Shown here piece by piece: positions 17,181-24,839 of a DNA stretch of 64,000 nt. The notes below the pieces were generated by a model, which was not told where the DNA came from, made no database searches, and saw nothing but the letters and a program-made list of their open reading frames with translations. Made by a program: the position numbers and the translations under genes. Source of the DNA: Geminocystis sp. NIES-3709. GTDB taxonomy: Bacteria; Cyanobacteriota; Cyanobacteriia; Cyanobacteriales; Cyanobacteriaceae. The stretch's first letter is position 1, and each line of letters opens with the position of its first letter. Location of the stretch: contig NZ_AP014821.1 of assembly GCF_001548115.1 (NCBI RefSeq), positions 1,801,262 through 1,865,261 on the forward strand. The letters are read 5' to 3'.

Positions 17181-18317
17181 TTAGTAGTCGTGTTTTTGTC
17201 CTAAAATAACTTCTTTTGTTGCACCAGTAACAGTAGGTAAATTACCCGGATAGTTATTGACGTGCCAATAAGCTAAAATAGCAAATGCGATCGCTTCTTT
17301 AAATTCACTATTAATACCTAATTCATCGCTAATCAATAAATTAGTATCGGGAAGATAAGACTTTAAACGCTCTTTGAGATAACTATTGCGACTACCACCT
17401 CCTGCTAAAATAATTTCATGGGGAGGAGATGGTAAAAAACGATGATAACTATCAGCAATAGAAGCAACCGTTAATTCTGTTAAAGTGGCTAACCAGTCAG
17501 CATCACTTAAATTATAGTTTTGTGCATCTTGACGACAATAAGCTAAATAATGATGTCCAAATAATTCTCTACCTGTGGATTTTGGTGGTTTTTCATGAAA
17601 AAAATCTTGTTTTAACCATTGTTTAATTAGTGGTTGACATGGTTTTCCTTGACTACTCCAATTACCGTTAAAATCAAATGTTTGTTGATTGTTTGTTAAT
17701 TCTTGTACTGCTAAATCTATTAAAGCATTGCCCGGTCCCGTATCCCAACCAATAATTTTTTCTTGCCATTGGGGGGTATGAGTTGAAGGTAAATAGGTAG
17801 CGTTACCAATACCGCCAATATTTTGTAAACAACGGTTATGACGATGATGCTTATATAAGCATAGATCAATTTTAGACACAAGAGGAGCCCCCTGCCCTCC
17901 CACAGCAATGTCTGCCACTCGAAAATTATTGATAGTTTTTATTCCGGTTAAGTGGGTTATGACATCTCCTCTACCTAATTGCAAACTATAGCCTAACTCT
18001 TTTTTGTGGGGAGGTTGATGATAGACTGTTTGACCATGAGAACCAATTAGATCAATTTTAGTGTTTTTTGGTATGATATTCAAAACGGCTTGGGCAAATT
18101 CAAGGGCGATGTCATGATCTAATTTTGCCAGTTGTGTCATTGAGAGGGATTCCCCTTCACAAACTCCTAAAATTTGGGCACGAAGAGAAGGAGAATAGGG
18201 AAAAGTTTGTCCTACTAATAAGTTTACTTTTAAATCTAAACCTTCTCCTTGAATATCGACAACGGCAGCATCAATGCCATCGACAGAAGTTCCACTCATT
18301 AAACCTACAACTATCAT
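17181..18317 (-). CDS. anmK: Anhydro-N-acetylmuramic acid kinase
   Basis: 378 residues, full length. The ATP-grasp-like ASKHA motif MSGTSVDGIDAAVVDI is at residues 8-23. GSHGQTVYHQP, NIGGIGNATYLP and WDTGPGNALID follow in the order typical of AnmK, with a late glycine-rich ILAGGGSRN. It phosphorylates and opens anhydro-MurNAc so recycled peptidoglycan sugar can be reused. No other recycling gene is adjacent. Confidence 0.95.
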   Translation of the reverse strand: MIVVGLMSGTSVDGIDAAVVDIQGEGLDLKVNLLVGQTFPYSPSLRAQILGVCEGESLSMTQLAKLDHDIALEFAQAVLNIIPKNTKIDLIGSHGQTVYHQPPHKKELGYSLQLGRGDVITHLTGIKTINNFRVADIAVGGQGAPLVSKIDLCLYKHHRHNRCLQNIGGIGNATYLPSTHTPQWQEKIIGWDTGPGNALIDLAVQELTNNQQTFDFNGNWSSQGKPCQPLIKQWLKQDFFHEKPPKSTGRELFGHHYLAYCRQDAQNYNLSDADWLATLTELTVASIADSYHRFLPSPPHEIILAGGGSRNSYLKERLKSYLPDTNLLISDELGINSEFKEAIAFAILAYWHVNNYPGNLPTVTGATKEVILGQKHDY

Positions 18318-18466
18318 AGTTAAAAACCCTATTTATAGAACCAATTTTGAGATCTATTTTAAAACCCTTACGCAATAAGTGCTACAGTCGATCGTCATAA
18401 TTTTCTACAATACTTACTAGATAATGATTCTAGGCAAAATACCAAATGGATTCTATAATATAGACA

Positions 18467-18679
18467 ATGCCCAAAAAAGTGAGAGAATTGAAGAAAATGT
18501 TAATTTAAGCTGGTTTTAAACAAGTGCTGGGCAAAAGTAGTCATACTAACTGGATACATGAAAATTATCAGGGCAAAATTACGGTGTCAGGAAATGATAG
18601 TGCTGATGCCAAAATATATCAAGAAAAATTAATTAAACAAGCTATTTTAGAAGTTAAAAAGAGGAAAAATAATGAGTAA
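18467..18679 (+). pseudogene. hicA: HicA-type toxin gene broken by an in-frame TAA
   Basis: Read through, the frame gives a 70-residue HicA-like dsRBD-fold mRNA interferase: start MPKKVRELKKMLI, then AGFKQVLGKSSHTNWIHENY with the conserved His, and a basic C-terminus. The codon between Ile13 and Ala15 is TAA (18506-18508), one base from CAA (Gln). A TATAAT lies at 18452-18457, only 9 bp before the ATG. The 3' end overlaps hicB by 8 bp, the usual hicAB arrangement. The toxin should be silent unless the stop is suppressed or translation restarts downstream. Confidence 0.8.
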
Positions 18680-18896
18680 ATATAAATATAAAATGGTGAT
18701 TGAATGGAGTAGTGAAGATAACTGTTTTTTAGTGGGATTTCCTGATTTTGTCGGGCAAAAATGGCGTACTCACGGAAATACTTACACCGAAGCAGTAGCT
18801 AATGGTGAGGAGGCCTTAAAGTCTTTAATTTTGGCTTATGAAGCGACTGGAGAATCATTACCTAATCCTAGTAGTGTTAATTTAATTGAAGTTTAG
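18672..18896 (+). CDS. hicB: HicB-type antitoxin
   Basis: 74 residues with the partial RNase-H-like HicB fold: EWSSEDNCFLVGFPDFVGQ, a GNTYTEAVANGEEALKSLI helix and a short tail. It lacks the C-terminal DNA-binding domain of longer HicB proteins, so autoregulation would need another factor. GAGG about 8 bp upstream lies in the 3' end of hicA. The antitoxin is intact although the toxin gene has a nonsense codon. Confidence 0.85.
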   Translation: MSKYKYKMVIEWSSEDNCFLVGFPDFVGQKWRTHGNTYTEAVANGEEALKSLILAYEATGESLPNPSSVNLIEV

Positions 18897-19055
18897 AATT
18901 TTAAAATTAGCAGATTAATCCCTCTAAAACCCTCTTTTAAAAAAAAAGGTACTTTTTCCCTTTGTGGTGAAGTGACAACTTTAGTCGTTAAAAAGCACTA
19001 AAGGGCACGAAGATCGAACTTATGATAAAAGATGATGTTAGGAAATAAGCTCTGA

Positions 19056-19721
19056 TTAATTACGATGACCCGTCACAATATATGATACTCTTTGAGCAAT
19101 ATTAGTAGCGTGATCAGCCATTCTTTCTAAATGACGAATAGCAAGGGTAAGTAATACGATCGGCTCAACGACTCCCTTAACGTCTTTTTGGTAAGCCAAT
19201 TGTTTGTATAATCGTTCATAAGCATTATCAACGGTGTCATCTAAGAGTTTAATTTTTGCTCCTGCCTCTCGATCGAGTTCACTTAAAGCTACCATAGTTT
19301 TAGCCAACATAATCTGTGCTTGTTGAGACATAATCGCCAACTCAGGCATACAGGGATGAGGAGGATAAAGTATTAATTTAAGGGCAATTTCCCCTAAATC
19401 TTCTGCATAATCGCCGATTCTTTCCAAATCTCGCACTAACTGCATAAAAGCACTTAAAATTCTCAAATCTTGAGCAACAGGGGCTTGTAAAGTTAAAATA
19501 CTGGCACAGTGCATTTCAATATCTCGATAGTATCGATCGATTTCTCGATCTTGTGCTTTAATAATTTCTACCGCTTCCAATTCACCATCAAATAAGGCTT
19601 TATGACAATAGCGAAAAGACTCCTCCACTAATGCACCCATTCTGAGTACATCTTGGGCTACTTTGCTAGTACGTCTCTGTAATTGTGTACCGTCGCCAAT
19701 CAGTTGATGTGATAATGCCAC
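19056..19721 (-). CDS. phoU: Phosphate signalling complex protein PhoU
   Basis: 221 residues, two repeated three-helix bundles. Each carries the PhoU metal-cluster signature: ILSAFMQLVRDLERIGDYAE in the first half and LAIRHLERMADHATNIAQR in the second. PhoU restrains the phosphate sensor kinase and the Pst transporter when phosphate is ample. No pst or phoBR genes lie nearby, as is common in cyanobacteria, and I see no Pho box in the short upstream gap. Confidence 0.93.
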   Translation of the reverse strand: MALSHQLIGDGTQLQRRTSKVAQDVLRMGALVEESFRYCHKALFDGELEAVEIIKAQDREIDRYYRDIEMHCASILTLQAPVAQDLRILSAFMQLVRDLERIGDYAEDLGEIALKLILYPPHPCMPELAIMSQQAQIMLAKTMVALSELDREAGAKIKLLDDTVDNAYERLYKQLAYQKDVKGVVEPIVLLTLAIRHLERMADHATNIAQRVSYIVTGHRN

Positions 19722-19822
19722 TTATTTCCCTCTCTACTAATAGCATAATCATTATAACAATCTGCAATGAAGAATGAATAATTAATAATTAACAATGGAT
19801 AATTTATTCACTATTAACTAAA

Positions 19823-20611
19823 ATGATTCACGGTTTTATTCCCCCAAATAGATTTTTTGCTTATCTGACATGGCAAGAAATTAAACAAATGCCCCATAAA
19901 AACAATACTGTTATTATTCAACCTATTGGAGCGATCGAGCAACATGGTTATCATTTACCATTGGTAGTCGATTCTGCTATTAGTCAAGGAGTCTTAGGCA
20001 AGGCTTTAACGATGTTAGATCTTAAGATACCAGCTTTTGCGATGCCGACCCTCTATTATGGTAAATCCAATGAACATGAAGGCTTTGTTGGTACCATTAG
20101 TTTATCAGCAAATACTTTGTCTTCCCTGATAGAAGAAACTGCCACTAGTATTTATCAAGCTGGTTTTCGTAAATTAGTTTTAATGAACTCTCATGGAGGA
20201 CAACCGCAAATCATGGAAATAGTGGCAAGGGATTTACACCAAAAATATCCAGATTTCTGGGTTTTTCCTTTCTTTACATGGAGAGTTCCAAATATTACGA
20301 ATCAGTTATTAACAGAGGAAGAAAAAGAGTTTGGTATTCATGCAGGAGATGCCGAAACAAGTTTGATGTTGGCTTTATTGCCTGATCGAGTGAAAATGGA
20401 TTTAGCGATAAAAGAATATCCTCGTAATCTTGCCCCCGATAGTCTATTATCGATGGAAGGTCAATTACCCTTTTCATGGCTAACAAAAGATATTAGTGAC
20501 AGTGGCGTTATGGGAGATGCTACCGTAGCTACAAAAGAAAAAGGTGATTTAATTTTGCAGTCTTTAGCTCAAGGATGGGTTAGAGTTATCGAAGATGTGT
20601 ATAAATTTTAA
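19823..20611 (+). CDS. Creatininase family protein
   Basis: 262 residues with the family's metal-binding motifs: PIGAIEQHGYHLPLVVDS (Glu and His ligands), GKSNEHEGFVGTISLS, MNSHGGQ and IHAGDAETS. Members are amidohydrolases that act on creatinine, FAPy-type deaminated flavin intermediates or mycofactocin-like peptides; the substrate cannot be assigned. The stop codon sits at the edge of a heptanucleotide repeat array (20609-20645). Confidence 0.85.
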   Translation: MIHGFIPPNRFFAYLTWQEIKQMPHKNNTVIIQPIGAIEQHGYHLPLVVDSAISQGVLGKALTMLDLKIPAFAMPTLYYGKSNEHEGFVGTISLSANTLSSLIEETATSIYQAGFRKLVLMNSHGGQPQIMEIVARDLHQKYPDFWVFPFFTWRVPNITNQLLTEEEKEFGIHAGDAETSLMLALLPDRVKMDLAIKEYPRNLAPDSLLSMEGQLPFSWLTKDISDSGVMGDATVATKEKGDLILQSLAQGWVRVIEDVYKF

Positions 20612-20731
20612 CAATTAACAATTAACAATTAATAATTAACAATTCTCAATATCTTTTATTTAGGTAGCTATCAGCTATTACCTAACACCTAACACCTAAC
20701 GCTTAATACCTAACACCCAATACCTAATACC
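20609..20731. repeat. Two adjacent heptanucleotide repeat arrays
   Basis: 20609-20645 is about five imperfect units of TAACAAT. 20681-20731 is about seven imperfect units of CCTAACA (variants CCTAACG, CTTAATA, CCCAATA). Both have a 7-bp period like cyanobacterial STRR sequences. They fill the gap between two convergent genes. Confidence 0.7.
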
Positions 20732-20735
20732 ACAA

Positions 20736-22022
20736 TTATAATCGATCGACAAATACGCCATGAGGATCAAAATTTTGTTTAATAGTACGCATCATATTTA
20801 ATCCGTTACCTGTATAACCCCAAGGTTCAATTTGAGATTTAAAAGGAGAATTTAAAGTTGTTAAAAATCCATTATTTTCTTGACAAAATTCCCGTAATTT
20901 AATTATTTGATGACTTTTAATATTATCTGAAAAAGATAAATTACCGATACCACTATTAATATTAATTAATCCATAATTTTCTAGTTTATCTATTAAATAA
21001 ACTGCTTTATTTGGTAAAATACCCACTTTACAAACTACATTACCTTGATAAGTTTTTGGTGGTAAATTTTCCCATAATTTTAATTCTTCTTGATTTTCAT
21101 AAATTTTTACAGATAAATTAAGTTTGTTACTCCATTCCATAATTTGAAATGACTGTTGTTTGATACCTTCTGAGATGCCTTGAAAACGAAATATTAACCC
21201 TAATCCCGAACCTAAATCAAAGGCTTTTATTAAAGATTGTGATAATAAATCGGCTGCAGTAGGAGTTAATCCAGAGGCGGAAACGGCTTTTTGTAACTGA
21301 TAAATGGACTCTTTTTCTCCTGTCACCGTCAGAGTAAGAGAATTATCTGGCAAGGGAAATAAACGAAAGGTTACTTCTGTAATAATTCCTAAATTACCAT
21401 AAGAACCTGTAAACAATTTCATCAAATCATAACCGGCTACATTTTTAACAACTCTACCACCGGCTTTAGCTTCTTTGCCATCTCCCCTCAAAAAAGATAT
21501 ACCTAGTAATAAATCTCTTACTCCTCCATATCTTTGTCGCCAACTTCCTGTATTTGCTGTGGCTACAATTCCTCCGATCGTTGCCAATTCTGGAAAACAG
21601 GGATCGATCGGCAAAAATTGACCTTTTGAAGCCAAAAACTGCTGTAAATCTTTTATTTTCATGCCTGATTCAACTGTTATCGTTAAATCCTCTACCGCAT
21701 GATCAATGATTCGATTCATTTTATGGGTACTTACAAAAAGCATAGCTCGATCGGGTAACTTACCCCAATTTATCTTGGTGGCGTTGCCTAAAGGAAAAAT
21801 TGGCAGTAGATGTTCGTCACAAACATTCAATAACTGTGATAACATATCCTTGGTATTGGGAATAACTAGGTAGAAGGGAATATTTCTCATCTCTGCTTTG
21901 CTAATCCTATCTTTCCAAGGGGCAATCTGATTCCATTCGAGAATTTCTAAAGATTCACCATTAATCTCTCTTACTTTTTCTTGGATTTGTGTTAGAGAAG
22001 GAATCGAAAAATTTATCTTCAT
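20736..22022 (-). CDS. glcE: FAD-binding subunit of glycolate dehydrogenase (GlcE-like)
   Basis: 428 residues with a PCMH-type FAD-binding domain: TIGGIVATANTGSWRQRYGG and GRVVKNVAGYDLMKLFTGS, followed by YGNLGIITEVTFRLFPLP. This GRxVKNVAGYD motif and the length are typical of GlcE, which together with GlcD and GlcF oxidises photorespiratory glycolate to glyoxylate. glcD and glcF are not in this window. A generic FAD-linked oxidase is the alternative. Confidence 0.8.
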   Translation of the reverse strand: MKINFSIPSLTQIQEKVREINGESLEILEWNQIAPWKDRISKAEMRNIPFYLVIPNTKDMLSQLLNVCDEHLLPIFPLGNATKINWGKLPDRAMLFVSTHKMNRIIDHAVEDLTITVESGMKIKDLQQFLASKGQFLPIDPCFPELATIGGIVATANTGSWRQRYGGVRDLLLGISFLRGDGKEAKAGGRVVKNVAGYDLMKLFTGSYGNLGIITEVTFRLFPLPDNSLTLTVTGEKESIYQLQKAVSASGLTPTAADLLSQSLIKAFDLGSGLGLIFRFQGISEGIKQQSFQIMEWSNKLNLSVKIYENQEELKLWENLPPKTYQGNVVCKVGILPNKAVYLIDKLENYGLININSGIGNLSFSDNIKSHQIIKLREFCQENNGFLTTLNSPFKSQIEPWGYTGNGLNMMRTIKQNFDPHGVFVDRL

Positions 22023-22352
22023 TTTAGAATCTGTTAGTTAAGTTTTTTTGTTGTAATCTTAAGAATTTGAATGGTGTTCAAATTGGTCAAAGTTAATTCA
22101 AATAAGGTTTTGAGATTTATCAAAAAAATTATAATTATCAATCTCAATTTATAGTTTATAATTTAAGGGTAATGATCTGAATGATCCAATCAAAAATATT
22201 TTAACTTGGTCTTTGACGATCGATAACCATAGTAATTTTGTCTCTGTTTTATGGATTTTTCCATAGGTTATAATCTAAAAAATTAATAAAATTTTAACTT
22301 TTTAAACAGGACAAAATAGTAAAATAAAAAAAATATAGTTTACCTCTAAAAA
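22023..22352. other. Divergent intergenic region upstream of desC
   Basis: No gene seen. The 330 bp separate glcE and desC, transcribed in opposite directions, so both promoters must be here. TTGACG at about 22215 could be a -35 element but I cannot pair it with a clear -10. Confidence 0.4.
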
Positions 22353-23177
22353 ATGACAGTTACAACTTCCGAAAAACCGCCTCTCGCATGGCATATTATT
22401 ATTTACATGGCTACTATTCACCTAGTAGCTTTATTTGCATTTTTACCTAGTAATTTTAGTTGGAAAGCCGTAGGAGTTACAGCCTTCTTATACTGGTTAA
22501 CCGCTTGTATTGGAATAACATTAGGGTATCACCGTTTAGTATCTCACCGTAGTTTTGATACCCCAAAATGGTTAGAGTATCTTCTAGTTTTTTGCGGTGC
22601 ATTAGCCTGTGAAGGCGGGCCAATTTCTTGGGTAGGTTTACACCGTATCCATCATAAATATTCTGATCATGAAGGTGATCCCCATGATTCTAACAAAGGT
22701 TTTTGGTGGAGTCATATGGGCTGGATGTTTATTAAAAATCCAGCTAATCAACACGTTCCTAAATATACAAAAGATATTCAAGACGATCCTTTTTATCTCT
22801 TCTGTGAAAAATATTTTATTCCCGTTCAAGTTGTTCTCGGTTTACTCCTATTCTGGTGGGGAGGAATTTCTTTAGTCGTGTGGGGTATTTTCCTTCGTTT
22901 AGTGTTAGTATTTCACGTTACTTGGTTTGTCAATAGCGCTACTCATAAATTTGGTTATAAAAGTCACGAATCCAATGACGAATCTCGTAATTGTTGGTGG
23001 GTTGCCTTATTAACTTTCGGTGAAGGTTGGCACAACAATCATCATGCTTATCAATATTCTGCCCGTCACGGCTTACAATGGTGGGAACTTGATTTAACAT
23101 GGTTTACCATTAAATTTTTAGAGTTTTTCGGTTTAGCAAAAAATATTAAATTAGCACCTGTATTAAAAACTAATTAA
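22353..23177 (+). CDS. desC: Acyl-lipid delta-9 desaturase
   Basis: 274 residues. The three diiron His boxes of the membrane stearoyl-desaturase class are present: GYHRLVSHRSF (H60, H65), GLHRIHHKYSDHEGDPH (H97, H100, H101) and GEGWHNNHHAYQ (H227, H230, H231). Hydrophobic segments lie between them. It introduces the first double bond at C9 of lipid-bound fatty acids and sets thylakoid membrane fluidity. The 330-bp leader is AT-rich; cold induction is known for the family but not demonstrable here. Confidence 0.95.
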   Translation: MTVTTSEKPPLAWHIIIYMATIHLVALFAFLPSNFSWKAVGVTAFLYWLTACIGITLGYHRLVSHRSFDTPKWLEYLLVFCGALACEGGPISWVGLHRIHHKYSDHEGDPHDSNKGFWWSHMGWMFIKNPANQHVPKYTKDIQDDPFYLFCEKYFIPVQVVLGLLLFWWGGISLVVWGIFLRLVLVFHVTWFVNSATHKFGYKSHESNDESRNCWWVALLTFGEGWHNNHHAYQYSARHGLQWWELDLTWFTIKFLEFFGLAKNIKLAPVLKTN

Positions 23178-23281
23178 TAAAATAATTATTTACCTATTAG
23201 CTTATTTCAATCAATTTAATTTTCTTCCTATAATTTATTTATGGGAAGTTTTTTTTTCAAAAAATACCACTGTTACATAAG

Positions 23282-23983
23282 ATGATTAAAGCAATTTTAA
23301 CGGATATTGAAGGCACAACAAGTTCTATTAGTTTTGTTCATGATGTTCTATTTCCCTATGCTTATAAGAAAATAGAAAGTTTTTTGTCTCAAAATTGGAA
23401 TAGTCAATCAGTTCAAAAATCAGTTTTAGAAGTAGCAAAATTAGAAAATTTGAACGATTATACGCCTTTGGAAATTAGTAACATTTTAAAACATTGGATA
23501 AAAGTCGATCGAAAAATTACGCCATTAAAAGATTTACAAGGCATCATCTGGGAAGAAGGTTATAAAAATGGCGATTATCAATCACATATTTACAATGACG
23601 CTTATGAAAAATTATCTTTCTGGCATAGCCAAAAAATTCCCATTTATATCTATTCTTCTGGTTCAGTTTATGCTCAAAAATTGTTTTTTGGACACTCAGA
23701 ATATGGCAATTTACTAAATTTATTTTCTGGTTTTTTTGATACTAATATTGGTGATAAAAAAGAATTTAACTCCTATCAAAATATTGCTAATTCTCTCAAA
23801 TTAAATCCTCATGAAATTATCTTTTTATCCGATATAGAAACAGAAGTTAATGCGGCCTTATCTGTAGGAATGTCAACAGTTTGGATAATTAGAAATGAAA
23901 CTTTATTTAAGAAGATAAAACAAACTAATTCGTCTCATCAAATTGTTAGTAACTTTACTCAAATTTTTATCGATAACTACTAA
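23282..23983 (+). CDS. mtnC: Acireductone synthase (enolase-phosphatase E1)
   Basis: 233 residues, full length. HAD motifs: LTDIEGTTSSISFVHDVLFP at the N-terminus (D-x-E-G-T nucleophile region), IYSSGSVYAQKL, and LSDIETEVNAALSVGM near the end. The enzyme enolises and dephosphorylates the diketo intermediate in the methionine salvage pathway. It follows desC by 104 bp. No other mtn genes are in the window. Confidence 0.93.
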   Translation: MIKAILTDIEGTTSSISFVHDVLFPYAYKKIESFLSQNWNSQSVQKSVLEVAKLENLNDYTPLEISNILKHWIKVDRKITPLKDLQGIIWEEGYKNGDYQSHIYNDAYEKLSFWHSQKIPIYIYSSGSVYAQKLFFGHSEYGNLLNLFSGFFDTNIGDKKEFNSYQNIANSLKLNPHEIIFLSDIETEVNAALSVGMSTVWIIRNETLFKKIKQTNSSHQIVSNFTQIFIDNY

Positions 23984-24839
23984 AAAATAAAAAAAGATAC
24001 TATTGATTTTAGGCAATTATTTACTAAATTTAATTATTTTTGAGTAAGAAATTTCGGTTAACTATTGGTGTTAAAACTTTATGTTTTTAAGGTTTAGGTT
24101 AACTCACCTTACATCAAATTTCGGAAATCTCGAAATCTTAATTTTATTTTTCATCTAAGTATTTAAACGGATTTAATATGAGTAGTTATAATTCTCCAAA
24201 AATAATAGATATTTTCTAATAAATAATTTAAAAATAAGCTGATAACTTAAGTATTAATGACTATTTTATAAATGGTTTAACTAACTAATTCACTTAAATA
24301 ATTTTTATCAGATATAATATTAATATAAAGTTAAATCAATAGTTAAAAAAATCAGTATCTTGTAGGACTTAGATATTTTGATTAACCGAACGCAAAATAC
24401 TTGATAAATTCATAAAACTTTAGCCTGAAAAAAATAAAATATAGCAATTTTTCTTAATCGTTAGTAAACGAAAACCTATCTAAGTTTACTGTTCAAAATA
24501 GGAGTGGTGATAATGGCTCATGGATAAAAATTTGAGTAATTTTCACTAATGAAAAAGTATAAGTCAAGAATGTCTTAGCTTAGTTAGTTAATTAATTATA
24601 AAAAAGTATTAAAACCCTAAAAAAAAGTAGCTAACCTCTTTTGATAATCTTTATTACGATATTCTTGCTATACTACAAAATATTTCCAAATACCCTTTAA
24701 GTTTTTTAGATATTCAGATAGTTGACTTTCCTAAATTTTATCGATAGGAATTTCTGCTACAGATGTTTTTTGACTAATATACCTGATCTTAACAATCTAT
24801 TTTTGTTTTTCCCTTTATCAATCACCCTTAGAAAAAATT
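23984..24839. other. Long AT-rich intergenic region upstream of the RTX gene
   Basis: 856 bp without a gene I can support. The DNA is strongly AT-rich. It contains ATATAGCAAT (about 24440), AATGTCTTAGCTTA (24569-24582) resembling the IS630 terminal repeat with a 2-bp deletion, and a five-codon open frame (ATGGCTCATGGATAA, about 24513) after a GGAG motif. It presumably includes the promoter of the large secreted protein gene. Confidence 0.5.

Noticed and set aside
20681-20731. CCTAACA array as a CRISPR-like or attachment site
   Set aside because: The units are contiguous heptamers without spacers, so this is simple-sequence DNA.
24569-24582. AATGTCTTAGCTTA, similar to the IS630 end AATGCGTCTTAGCTTA
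   Set aside because: It lacks two bases and has no partner end nearby; chance is as likely as a solo relic.
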